A stretch of DNA of 64,000 bases from Eudorina sp. 2006-703-Eu-15 (taxonomy: Eukaryota; Chlorophyta; Chlorophyceae; Chlamydomonadales; Volvocaceae). Position numbers and translations under genes: made by a program. The notes beneath the pieces were generated by a model that searched no databases, was not told where the DNA came from, and saw only the letters and a list, made by a program, of their open reading frames with translations. Positions 46,046 through 59,245 of this stretch are shown here, in pieces; position 1 is the first letter of the stretch; every line of letters starts with the position of its first letter. The DNA lies in contig BDSI01000029.1 of NCBI GenBank assembly GCA_003117195.1, forward strand, positions 62,001-126,000, read 5' to 3'.

Positions 46046-49000
46046 ATGCGGTCACTGTCTCTGTGGTTGCTCTTGGCCGGACCGTTGCTCGTGGCGTCCC
46101 TGGCGCCGTCGCACGCAAAGAATCTCGGCAATTTAGAAGGTGCGGGTTCTCCATAATTGCAAACATTCTTACCGTGTGGAGTTGATGCTTTTCGCGATTT
46201 GAAGGGGCGACTTTCTGGTCCGCCAGGGTCCGCCGTAGTCGGACTGATGAAGTTTCCACACGACGCATGCTTTGAAATCTGACGCAAATACACAATTTTC
46301 ATCTACCATGGTCAACTGATTGCCGTCGCGAGTGATTACATGTGCTTCCCGTGGTCGCGTTGAATTGCTTGCTTCGAGTTAACCTGAACCATGCGCAAGA
46401 TCGACATGGTCAAATGTGCCAGAGCATGACTTCTGGTACCATATCAGTGAATCACTGGATGATTTGGGGAATACGTGCTGGAAGCTCTTCATTTGGATGA
46501 TAGAGAACTGCGCATCGGATGCCTAAAGCCGAAGAATAAGACACGAATAATGAGGACTCGTGGGGTTTCTGCAATGAAAGTTGGAATAATAACTTAAGTC
46601 GGAGTTAGAAGATTCAGCGTGAGGGTGAGCCAGGTATGTATGGATCCGGCAGCGAGGCGTCACTTCAGTCGCCATGGGGGTTGGGGTCTGAGTACTTCAG
46701 TCGCCATGGGACGCCATGCGACGCAGCATTATTTATACGTTCAGTTACAACGAGCTTTTGCACCTTATCACCGAAAGACGAAACCGCAGGTTGGGGAGGT
46801 GGCTTCCACATGGCCTCAACTGCACCGGCTCATGTCTTACCCCGCGTTAAGTGACATTCTCTCGCAGCAACTATTGTCCTTGTGAGCGGGTCCGGCACAC
46901 ATATTGAATTCCGAAACGAACGCACTTTGCCGTGTACGGACCTTGCAGGGGTTTCATATGGTGTGGCGTATGGCGTATCCTATGGAGAGACGACGTCAGG
47001 ATACTCAATTCCGCGTAGACCACCACCGGCAGGAATCGCAACCGGAACATATGTCGAGCCGTTTCAGCCCGCAGCTATACATGGACAAATTGCAGCGCCG
47101 CCGCCTTCGCACCCGCCGAGCAACCTCACGCCTGCACAGCTAACAGTTATGCCATCTATAAGCAGAACATCGCCGCCGCCCTATGCGAGCCCCGCCTATG
47201 GCAGCGCTCAGCCTCCACCTCCTTACCCGGCTAACAACCCGCCACCTGCCCCACCAGCACCAGCACCACCGATCACGCCATCCGCCGGCAACCCATCACC
47301 GCCGCCCGCTCCACCGCCTTATGCGAGCCCCGCCTATGGCAGCGCTCCGTCACCTGATGCTTACCCGGCTAACAACCCGCCATCTGCCCCACCAGCACCA
47401 GCACCACCGATCACGCCATCCGCCGGCAACCCATCACCGCCGCCCGCTCCGCCGCCCTATGCGAGCCCCGCCTATGGCAGCGCTCCGCCTCCACCTCCTT
47501 ACCCGGCTAACAACCCGCCACCTGCCCCACCAGCACCAGCACCACCAATCACGCCATCCGCCGGCAACCCATCACCGCCGCCTGCTCCGCCGCCCTATGC
47601 GAGCCCCGCATATGGCAGCGCTCCGCCTCCACCTCCTTACCCGGCTAACAACCCGCCACCTGCCCCACCAGCATTAGCACCACCAATCACGCCATCCGCC
47701 GGCAACCCATCACCGCCGCCTGCTCCGCCGCCCTATGCGAGCCCCGCCTATGGCAGCGCTCCGCCTCCACCTCCTTACCCGGCTAACAACCCGCCATCTG
47801 CCCCACCAGCTCCAGCACCACCGATCACGCCATCCGCCGGCAACCCATCATCGCCGCCCGCTCCGCCGCCTTATGCGAGCCCCGCCTATGGCAGCGCTCC
47901 GCCTCCACCTCCTTACCCGGCTAACAACCCGCCACCTGCCCCACCAGCATTAGCACCACCAATCACGCCATCCGCCGGCAACCCATCACCGCCGCCTGCT
48001 CCGCCGCCCTATGCGAGCCCCGCCTATGGCAGCGCTCCGCCTCCACCTCCTTACCCGGCTAACAACCCGCCATCTGCCCCACCAGCACCAGCACCACCAA
48101 TCACGCCATCCGCCGGCAACCCATCACCGCCGCCCGCTCCGCCGCCCTATGCGAGCCCCGCCTATGGCAGCGCTCCGCCTCCACCTCCTTACCCGGCTAA
48201 CAACCCGCCATCTGCCCCACCAGCACCAGCACCACCGATCACGCCATCCGCCGGCAACCCATCACCGCCGCCCGCTCCGCCGCCCTATGCAAGCCCCGCC
48301 TATGGCAGCGCTCCGCCTCCACCTCCTTACCCGGCTAACAACCCGCCACCTGCCCCACCAGCACCAGCACCACCAATCACGCCATCCGCCGGCAACCCAT
48401 CACCGCTGCCCGCTCCACCGCCCTATGCGAGCCCCGCCTATGGCAGCGCTCCGCCTCCAACTCCTTACCCGGCTAACAACCCGCCACCTGCCCCACCAGC
48501 ACCAGCACCACCGATCACGCCATCTGCCGGCAACCCATCACCGCCGCCCGCTCCACCGCCCTATGCGAGCCCCGCCTATGGCAGCGCTCCGCCTCCACCT
48601 CCTTACCCGGCTAACAACCCGCCACCTGCCCCACCAGCACCAGCACCACCGATTACGCCATCCGCGGGCATCCCATCACCGCCGCCCGCTCCGCCGCCCT
48701 ATGCGAGCCCCGCCTATGGCAGCGCTCCGCCTCCACCTCCTTACCCGGCTAACAACCCGCCACCTGCCCCACCAGCACCAGCACCACCAATCACGCCATC
48801 CGCCGGCAACCCATCACCGCCGCCCGCTCCACCGCCCTATGCGAGCCCCGCCTATGGCAGCGCTCCGCCTCCAACTCCTTACCCGGCTAACAACCCGCCA
48901 CCTGCCCCACCAGCACCAGCACCACCGATCACGCCATCTGCCGGCAACCCATCACCGCCGCCCGCTCCACCGCCCTATGCGAGCCCCGCCTATGGCAGCG

Positions 49001-52000
49001 CTCCGCCTCCACCTCCTTACCCGGCTAACAACCCACAATCTGCCCCACCAGCACCAGCACCACCAATCACGCCATCCGCCGGCAACCCATCACCGCCGCC
49101 CGCTCCGCCGCCCTATGCGAGCCCCGCCTATGGCAGCGCTCCGCCTCCAACTCCTTACCCGGCTAACAACCCGCCACCTGCCCCACCAGCACCAGCACCA
49201 CCGATCACGCCATCTGCCGGCAACCCATCACCGCCGCCCGCTCCACCGCCCTATGCGAGCCCCGCCTATGGCAGCGCTCCGCCTCCACCTCCTTACCCGG
49301 CTAACAACCCACAATCTGCCCCACCAGCACCAGCACCACCAATCACGCCATCCGCCGGCAACCCATCACCGCCGCCCGCTCCGCCGCCCTATGCGAGCCC
49401 CGCCTATGGCAGCGCTCCGCCTCCAACTCCTTACCCGGCTAACAACCCGCCACCTGCCCCACCAGCACCAGCACCACCGATCACGCCATCTGCCGGCAAC
49501 CCATCACCGCCGCCCGCTCCACCGCCCTATGCGAGCCCCGCCTATGGCAGCGCTCCGCCTCCACCTCCTTACCCGGCTAACAACCCACAATCTGCCCCAC
49601 CAGCACCAGCACCACCAATCACGCCATCCGCCGGCAACCCATCACCGCCGCCCGCTCCGCCGCCCTATGCAAGCCCCGCCTATGGCAGCGCTCCGTCACC
49701 TGATGCTTACCCGGCTAACAACCCGCCACCTGCCCCACCAGCACCAGCACCACCGATCACGCCATCCGCCGGCAACCCATCACCGCCGCCCGCTCCGCCG
49801 CCTTATGCGAGCCCCGCCTATGGCAGCGCTCCGCCTCCACCTTCTTACCCGGCTAACAACTCCCCGCCTGCCCCACCAGCACCAGCACCTCCGATCACGC
49901 CATCTGTCGGCAACCCATCACCGCCGCCCGCTCCGCCGCCCTATGCAAGCCCCGCATATGGCAGCGCTCCGCCTCCACCTCCTTACCCGGCTAACAACCC
50001 GCCATCTGCCCCACCAGCATTAGCACCACCGATCACGCCATCCGCCGGCAACCCATCACCGCCGCCCGCTCCGCCGCCTTATGCGAGCCCCGCCTATGGC
50101 AGCGCTCCGCCTCCACCTTCTTACCCGGCTAACAACTCCCCGCCTGCCCCACCAGCACCAGCACCTCCAATCACGCCATCTGCCGGCAACCCATCACCGC
50201 CGCCCGCTCCGCCGCCCTATGCAAGCCCCGCATATGGCAGCGCTCCGCCTCCACCTCCTTACCCGGCTAACAACCCGCCATCTGCCCCACCAGCACCAGC
50301 ACCACCGATCACGCCATCCGCCGGCAACCCATCACCGCCGCCCGCTCCGCCGCCCTACGCGAGCCCCGCCTATGGCAGCGCTCCGTCACCTGATGCTTAC
50401 CCGGCTAACAACCCGCCACCTGCCCCACCAGCACCAGCACCACCGATCACGCCATCCGCCGGCAACCCATCACCGCCGCCCGCTCCGCCGCCCTATGCAA
50501 GCCCCGCCTATGGCAGCGCTCCGCCTCCACCTCCTTACCCGGCTAACAACCCGCCACCTGCCCCACCAGCACCAGCACCACCGATCACGCCATCCGCCGG
50601 CAACCCATCACCGCCGCCCGCTCCGCCGCCCTATGCAAGCCCCGCCTATGGCAGCGCTCCGTCACCTGATGCTTACCCGGCTAACAACCCGCCACCTGCC
50701 CCACCAGCACCAGCACCACCGATCACGCCATCCGCCGGCAACCCATCACCGCCGCCTGCTCCGCCGCCTTATGCGAGCCCCGCCTATGGCAGCGCTCCGC
50801 CTCCACCTTCTTACCCGGCTAACAACTCCCCGCCTGCCCCACCAGCACCAGCACCTCCGATCACGCCATCTGCCGGCAACCCATCACCGCCGCCCGCTCC
50901 GCCGCCCTATGCAAGCCCCGCATATGGCAGCGCTCCGCCTCCACCTCCTTACCCGGCTAACAACCCGCCATCTGCCCCACCAGCACCAGCACCACCGATC
51001 ACGCCATCCGCCGGCAACCCATCACCGCCGCCCGCTCCGCCGCCCTATGCGAGCCCCGCCTATGGCAGCGCTCCGTCACCTGATGCTTACCCGGCTAACA
51101 ACCCGCCACCTGCCCCACCAGCACCAGCACCACCGATCACGCCATCCGCCGGCAACCCATCACCGCCGCCCGCTCCGCCGCCCTATGCAAGCCCCGCCTA
51201 TGGCAGCGCTCCGCCTCCACCTCCTTACCCGGCTAACAACTCCCCGCCTGCCCCACCAGCTCCAGCACCACCGATCACGCCATCTGCCGGCAACCCATCA
51301 CCGCCGCCCGCTCCGCCGCCCTATGCAAGTCCCGCCTATGGCAGCGCTCCGCCTCCACCTCCTTACCCGGCTAACAACTCCCCGCCTGCCCCACCAGCAC
51401 CAGCACCACCGATCACGCCATCTGCCGGCAACCCATCACCGCCGCCCGCTCCGCCGCCCTATGCGAGCCCCGCCTATGGCAGCGCTCCGCCTCCACCTCC
51501 TTACCCGGCTAACAACCCGCCACCTGCCCCACCATCACCAGCACCACCAATCACGCCATCCGCCGGCAACCCATCACCGCCGCCTGCTCCGCCGCCCTAT
51601 GCAAGCCCCGCCTATGGCAGCGCTCCGCGTCCACCTCCTTACCCGGCTAACAACCCGCCATCTGCCCCACCAGCACCAGCACCACCGATCACGCCATCTG
51701 CCGGCAACCCATCACCGCCGCCTGCTCCGCCGCCCTATGCGAGCCCCGCCTATGGCAGCGCTCCGCCTCCACCTTCTTACCCGGCTAACAACTCCCCGCC
51801 TGCCCCACCAGCACCAGCACCTCCGATCACGCCATCTGCCGGCAACCCATCACCGCCGCCCGCTCCGCCGCCCTATGCAAGCCCCGCATATGGCAGCGCT
51901 CCGCCTCCACCTCCTTACCCGGCTAACAACCCGCCATCTGCCCCACCAGCACCAGCACCACCGATCACGCCATCCGCCGGCAACCCATCACCGCCGCCCG

Positions 52001-55000
52001 CTCCGCCGCCCTATGCGAGCCCCGCCTATGGCAGCGCTCCGTCACCTGATGCTTACCCGGCTAACAACCCGCCACCTGCCCCACCAGCACCAGCACCACC
52101 GATCACGCCATCCGCCGGCAACCCATCACCGCCGCCCGCTCCGCCGCCCTATGCAAGCCCCGCCTATGGCAGCGCTCCGCCTCCACCTCCTTACCCGGCT
52201 AACAACTCCCCGCCTGCCCCACCAGCTCCAGCACCACCGATCACGCCATCTGCCGGCAACCCATCACCGCCGCCCGCTCCGCCGCCCTATGCAAGTCCCG
52301 CCTATGGCAGCGCTCCGCCTCCACCTCCTTACCCGGCTAACAACTCCCCGCCTGCCCCACCAGCTCCAGCACCACCGATCACGCCATCCGCCGGCAACCC
52401 ATCACCGCCGCCCGCTCCGCCGCCCTATGCGAGCCCCGCCTATGGCAGCGCTCCGCCTCCACCTCCTTACCCGGCTAACAACCCGCCACCTGCCCCACCA
52501 TCACCAGCACCACCAATCACGCCATCCGCCGGCAACCCATCACCGCCGCCTGCTCCGCCGCCCTATGCAAGCCCCGCCTATGGCAGCGCTCCGCGTCCAC
52601 CTCCTTACCCGGCTAACAACCCGCCATCTGCCCCACCAGCACCAGCACCACCGATCACGCCATCTGCCGGCAACCCATCACCGCCGCCTGCTCCGCCGCC
52701 CTATGCGAGCCCCGCCTATGGCAGCGCTCCGCCTCCACCTCCTTACCCGGCTAACAACCCGCCATCTGCCCCACCAGCACCAGCACCACCGATCACGCCA
52801 TCTGCCGGCAACCCATCACCGCCGCCTGCTCCGCCGCCCTATGCAAGCCCCGCCTATGGCAGCGCTCCGCCTCCACCTCCTTACCCGGCTAACAACCCGC
52901 CACCTGCCCCACCAGCACCAGCACCACCGATCACGCCATCCGCCGGCAACCCATCACCGCCGCCCGCTCCGCCGCCCTATGCAAGCCCCGCCTATGGCAG
53001 CGCTCCGCCTCCACCTCCTTACCCGGCTAACAACCCGCCACCTGCCCCACCAGCACCAGCACCACCGATCACGCCATCCGCCGGCAACCCATCACCGCCT
53101 CACGCACCACCCATCGAGGGACCCACCTATGACCCTTTACCTCCGCCTCCTCAAACTCCTGCAGGCATTCCTTTCTCTCTCCCACCTCCATTCGCCGTCG
53201 ACACGACTCCTTATCGGCCAGAATCTCAGCAACCGATCACAATGCCATCGCCGTCGAGACCGACCCAACCGCCTGCTCCTCCGCCCTACTCGGGCACACC
53301 ATTCGGTGTCTCCTTTCCGCCGCCCTTGTACCCAGCTGGATTTGCCATGCCATCCCCGCCACCAGCACCTCAGCCATCACCACCATTTATACCTTTATCG
53401 GGCAGCCCATCGCCCCCCGCCGCTCCGCCGCAAGAAGAAGGACCCGTGTACGGCAAACCCCCATCGCTGCCATTCTACCATGTCGGCTTTCCCATGCCTT
53501 CGCCGCCGCAACCACTGCCACCGGTGACGCCATCGTCCGGCAGCCCGCCACCGCCGCCCTCTCCGCCGCCCTATGTGGGCCCCGTGTACGGCAGTGCTCC
53601 GCCGCCTCCGTCGTCATACCCTGCAAGTTACCCCCCGCCTGCGCCAGCACCACCGGTGACGCCATCGTCCGGCAGCCCGCCACCGCCGCCCTCTTCTCCG
53701 CCCTATGTGGGCCCCGTGTACGGCAGTGCTCCGCCGCCTCCGCCGTCGTACCCTGTAGGTTACCCCCCGCCTGAGCCAGCACCACCGGTGACGCCATCGT
53801 CCGGCAGCCCGCCACCGCCGCCCTCTCCTCCGCCCTATGTGGGCCCCGTGTACGGCAGTGCTCCGCCGCCTCCGCCGTCGTACCCTGTAGGTTACCCCCC
53901 GCCTGCGCCAGCACCACCGGTGACGCCATCGTCCGGCAGCCCGCCACCGCCGCCCTCTCCGCCGCCCTATGTGGGCCCCGTGTACGGCAGTGCTCCGCCG
54001 CCACCGCCGTCGTACCCTGCAAGTTACCCCCCGCCTGCGCCAGCACCACCGGTGACGCCATCGTCCGGCAGCCCGCCACCGCCGCCCTCTCCTCCGCCCT
54101 ATGTGGGCCCCGTGTACGGCAGTGCTCCGCCGCCTCCGCCGTCGTACCCTGTAGGTTACCCCCGCCTGCGCCAGCACCACCGGTGACGCCATCGTCCGGC
54201 AGCCCGCCACCGCCGCCCTCTCCTCCGCCCTATGTGGGCCCCGTGTACGGCAGTGCTCCGCCGCCTCCGCCGTCGTACCCTGTAGGTTACCCCCCGCCTG
54301 CGCCAGCACCACCGGTGACGCCATCGTCCGGCAGCCCGCCACCGCCGCCCTCTCCTCCGCCCTATGTGGGCCCCGTGTACGGCAGTGCTCCGCCGCCTCC
54401 GCCGTCGTACCCTGTAGGTTACCCCCGCCTGCGCCAGCACCACCGGTGACGCCATCGTCCGGCAGCCCGCCACCGCCGCCCTCTCCTCCGCATTATGTGG
54501 GCCCCGTGTACGGCAGTGCTCCGCCGCCTCCGCCGTCGTACCCTGTAGGTTACCCCCCGCCTGCGCCAGCACCACCGGTGACGCCATCGTCCGGCAGCCC
54601 GCCACCGCCGCCCTCTTCTCCGCCCTATGTGGGCCCCGTGTACGGCAGTGCTCCGCCGCCTCCGCCGTCGTACCCTGTAGGTTACCCCCCGCCTGAGCCA
54701 GCACCACCGGTGACGCCATCGTCCGGCAGCCCGCCACCGCCGCCCTCTCCTCCGCCTTATGTGGGCCCCGTGTACGGCAGTGCTCCGCCGCCTCCGCCGT
54801 CGTACCCTGTAGGTTACCCCCCGCCTGCGCCAGCACCACCGGTGACGCCATCGTCCGGCAGCCCGCCACCGCCGCCCTCTCCTCCGCCTTATGTGGGCCC
54901 CGTGTACGGCAGTGCTCCGCCTCCACCTCCTTACCCGGCTAACAACCCGCCATCTGCCCCACCAGCACCAGCACCACCGATCACGCCATCCGCCGGCAGT

Positions 55001-58000
55001 CCACCGCCGCCGCCGCCCTCTCCCCCTCCCTACGTCGGCAGTAGTCCAACCGCTACCCCTCTGCCACCATCAAACCCTCCTCGCGATCCCACGACCTCGC
55101 CACTAGCACCAGCACCACCACCCTTCACTCCACCTTATGGCGGCTCATCTTTATCGCCTCCAGCTCCTCCAACCCCCGGCGAACCCCAGCCTCCCTTCCA
55201 GCCTCCCGAACCAGTCCCCGACACCGGCAGTCCTCCGTTTCCTCGTCCCGGGTTTCCAACTCCAACGTACCCGCCCCTTCCGGCGCCCCCTATCCATTTG
55301 GACAGCCCCGCCAGGCCTCCCGCTCCGTCTGCGCCTCCAACTGCCCCTCCGCCGCCTTCTCCTCGGCTGCCTTCGTACACAGCCGGGCCGCCATCGCCAC
55401 CCCTCATTGACGGAGACCCAAACAGCGTCACCTCATTCCCGCCGCCGCCGCTGCCGCAGCCGCTTTTGACGCCGTTAGTTCCCCCGAACAGCAACTCTCC
55501 ACTTACCCTGCCGGACGGCAACGCTCCTGCGACACCCCCGGCAGGGCCCCCCACAGAGCCGCTCAGCCCGCCGCCAACGGACGTGCAACCTAGCCCGTTG
55601 CCGCAGAGCTCACCTCCTTCTGCCCCCTCGCTTCCGCCGCCGTACCCCTCCCCGCGCCCTAACCCCGCCCCTGCGGACCCAGACTGGGAGGCACCTCCAC
55701 CCATGTCCCCCATTCCGGTCCCGCGGCCACTGTTGGTCCCGTCGACATCGCTACCGCCGGCAAGTTCGCCTCCCACCAGCCCGCCGCCACGGCCCTACCC
55801 TCCCTACCCGCCAGCTCCCTACTCACCGCCCCCTCCGTCCCCAAGCCCCCTCCCGCTCTTGCCGCCGTACTACTTTGTCTTACCCCCGACAGTCCCCGCA
55901 TATCTGTTCCCCATGCCCGAGCCGACCAGCCCCGCCTATGGTGTCCAGCCGCCCCCGCAGCCGTCCTCCCCTCCGCCGGAAATCCCGCCCCCGCCGCCGC
56001 CCTCGCCGCCACCTCCCCGCCCGCCGCTCTCCGGCCGCTGCCGCGACTGCGAGGGCTGCTTGGAGGCGCTTGGTCCCCTGGCCGCCTCCGTCGCTGCGTC
56101 GAGCAGCACGGACTCTACGAACACCACTGCCGCCGCGAAAGCCCTTCTGGAGGTCTGCGACCTGAACCCGGCCTTCTCCTCCGGCATCTGCGCGTCCCTC
56201 GCCGCCGCCATCCTAAGCGGCTCGTCCAACATCGGGGCGCGAGCGGGCCTTATGTGCGTGACCCTTGGCCAGTGTGACATCACAACCAACACAACCACCA
56301 CAACCGACGGGATTATTAACGCAACCACCACAACCAACACGACCACGGCGTGTGGTACTCTGACTGTGCCCATCACGAACAGCTCCGGAACCACGACCAC
56401 GGGCACCCTGGACCTGTGTACGGCAGAGGGCGTTTCCGGCGGCCGTGGTACGGCACTTCCGAGCACCGGCGACGCCAGCGCGCCCGGCGCCTGCCGCACC
56501 ACCGCCGACTGCTCCACCGGCCAGCTGTGCTACATGGCCGCTGACTCGGAAGCCGAGGCGCCGCAGGTTTGCAGCTGTGTGGACGGCCGCGACGTGTGCT
56601 ACAGCCTCGGCAACTGCACCCGCTACTGCGACTTACCCTCCACGGCGGAGACGTTGCGGCAGCTGAACGCCGGCGCCGCCGCCTGCTCCGCCGCCGCCGG
56701 CGGTTGCGCCGCCGACGAGGTCTGCGTCACCGCCGCCGGTTGCCTCGTCTGGACCTGCGATGACGCCACCCAGTCCCTGAAAAGCGTGCCCTGCGAGGGC
56801 AGGTGCCGGCCAAGTGACCTCAGGGCGACGGCCGCGCGCCTGGCGGTGGACGGTCGGTCGGTGGCGGTGACGCTGAACGCGTACGCGGCTCCGCTGAACG
56901 ATGCGGCCTGTACGGCAGTCTTCGACGCCGCCACGGCGGCCCTGCTGGGCTCGGAGGCGGCGCTGTGCAGCGCCGCCGCCAACACCCTGACAGTGGCGTT
57001 GCCGACGTCGGCCAGCATACGGGTAAGCGGTGCCGTGCGGTGCAGCACGGCTGCACGGGGCGGGGAGTGCTGCGCCGGGAATCGACCAGGGTCGGGTCGG
57101 GTCGGGTACTCGGGTTGGTCTCTTTCTTGCTTCTTCAGTGGAGTGCGGTGTAGGAGTCGTCTTTGAGGATTGCACGACAGTACTAATGCAAGTTGTCTGC
57201 AGGCCCGTCGAGAAGGGACCAGGACGCGACGAGGGTGTGTGTGTCTGTGCCTTGGCCTGCCGCACGACGACGATCGCCCGTCCTGCGCCGCCGCTACCCC
57301 TACAGGCGGGTCAGTTGATGGTGTTCCGCAGCGGCGGCGACGGTCCGGTGTTGGTTGCCCAAGTGGACCGGTCGGCTGCCTTCGGAGGCAACGTAACGGT
57401 GAGAGATTGCCCCGCCGCGTGACGACGTGGCATGGGTGGGTGGTCAGTGACCACCCAAGAGCTGTGGGAGGTGGACTGCCGATACGTCGGCCGTGCAGAA
57501 CGGCCCTACCACTGGGCGCGCGCGCGCCGGGCCCGGCGCGCCGGGCCGACCGCGCGCTGGGCCGGGCTGTAGGCACGCCGGGCTTTTAGTTGTGCCGTAC
57601 CGTGCCGTGCCGTACACTGTACACTTCCGTACCCACGACGGATGACGTGCTGGGGCGTACAGCACCGGACTCGTGTGCAAGCCCAACCCTCCTAACCCGC
57701 CCCCCCTTTACGGTACTCTCTCCGTATTACGTACCTCCGTCCGTCCTCGCAGGTCCAGTCTTGCACCAAGTGCCAGTCGCCCACCGCCGTCATCTTCGGC
57801 CCCGCCGCGGTGACGGAGCCCTGTCCCGACGACGGCAGCGGCAGCGGCAGCCTACTGGGCGCTGCTGCCGCCTCCTCCGTCCCCACGTTCGACGCCTCCC
57901 TCTCCGCCGACCCCTCCGGCCGCGCCGCCTGGGCGGACGTGGCTTGGTCGCTGTGGACTGGCAACGGCGGCGCTGCCGCCGTCACTGCCGATGGTTGGGC

Positions 58001-59214
58001 CCTCTTGCAGGCAGCCGTTAATCGTACCAACCGCCTAACCGACCCTGAGGATCGGTTGGTCCTCTCCCTGACGTCTGCAGAGGCGGAAGCCCTGCCGGAG
58101 GCCAGTGGGTACGGCCTGCGCGTGGACGTGGTTTCGTGGCTGGGTACGACAGGATCCAGCACGTTTGGATTCAAAAAGACGTCCGCGCTTGCGGCGGCGC
58201 CGGCGGTGCGCGTGGCGGGCTCGCCAACTCAGAGCTTCCGTCTGGCGTCGGGCGTGCGCGCCTTTGCTGACGCGGGTCAGGTCTGCAGCGGTGAGTGTGG
58301 CGGGGGTTGGGGGTAGGGTGTGGTGATTGGTGAGTGGCGGCCGTGCGTGGTCGATTCGAAATTTCGAGCACATCCAGGGTCCATGAGGTTGCGAGGAGGA
58401 CACGCGAAGACATGACACCCAAACATCCTTTGAAGGAACACGGTCGACTGCGGTCCCGATATGGCCGACCCCCACGTACAACCGTTGGGCACTGCTACGC
58501 CCATCACATGTGTGTTTGTGTATATCACGCCCTCCTGCCTTGCCCGCCAACGAACACACACACGGGCGGGCGGGCGGGTTGCAATTCTAAACACACACGG
58601 GCGGGTCTCTTCTCTAAACACACGAGCGCATGCACACGCGCGCAGGGACCTCCCTGGAGTGGCTGTGGACGTCGCCCTCCGGTTGGATCGGTCTCACCCC
58701 GAGGGCGGAGCAGCAGCTCTACCTGCCCGCCCCCGTGCTGGCCTCACACGGCCAGAGCGTCACGTTGCGGGTCAACGCGTCGTACTCCAACACCGCCTCA
58801 GGTGCGGCGGAACGGTGGCCCTCCAGCACCGGGCAGAGGGATGAGAGGGATAAGAGGGATGAGAGGGTTAAAACACTGAAAGGGATGCAGGCGAGCTCCA
58901 GGGTGGGGCGCGCCCTAGAGCCACCCATCTGCAGCAGGCGTCGGCTGTGCTTTGGGGAGATGCCTGGAGATGCGAGTTTGAGATCTGGGTTGGGGCTTGG
59001 GAGCCAGCCGGCTTTGGGACCTGGTTTCGGGATCTGGTTTTGGAATCGGGGTCTGGAATGTCTGGAATTTGAGTCATGGATTGACCGGCGACGCATGCTG
59101 AATCGAAGAACTCAAAGTTCCGAGGTGCAGAGGTGCCTCCTTACCGGATACCATGGGCTGCACACGATACCCTCGTCCGGTGCTGGTGCCATCCACTAAC
59201 CGAAGCTATTGCCC

Positions 59215-59245
<31 letters not shown>

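Larger units (their letters stand above)
47169..53099 (+). repeat. 43 x 138-bp coding tandem array (46-residue Pro-rich repeat)
   Basis: Counting from YASPAYGSA at 47183 to 52979 gives 43 units spaced exactly 138 bp, with no indels. Each unit has PPPYASPAYGSAPPPPPYPA, NNPPPAPPAPAPPITPSAGN and PSPPPA. Variable positions are PPPPPY/PPTPY/SPDAY/PPPSY, NPP/NSP/NPQ and PAPP/SAPP. Many SPPP and APPP motifs are candidates for prolyl hydroxylation and arabinosylation. The array probably makes a stiff polyproline-II rod. Confidence 0.95.
53527..54957 (+). repeat. 11 x 132-bp coding tandem array (44-residue repeat)
   Basis: Eleven units are anchored by YVGPVYGSA, the first at 53572 and the last at 54890. 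Spacing is 132 bp except where a base is missing in two units. The unit reads PVTPSSGSPPPPPSPPPYVG, PVYGSAPPPPPSYPVGYPPP, APAP. It is clearly related to the first array (the YGSAPPPPP and ITPSAG/VTPSSG parts) but shorter by two residues. Confidence 0.93.

Noticed and set aside
47169..53099. Regular direct repeats that might suggest a CRISPR array
   Set aside because: Units are contiguous coding repeats without unique spacers, in a eukaryotic gene.
48011..53527. Long plus-strand open frames encoding RAPPMAALRLHLLTRLTT-type repeats
   Set aside because: They are the second reading frame of the 138-bp HRGP array; unit length divisible by three keeps shadow frames open.
53387..54926. Minus-strand open frames with GCRTMASPVVLAQAGGNLQG repeats
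   Set aside because: Antisense shadow of the 132-bp HRGP array, with no splice or start logic of their own.
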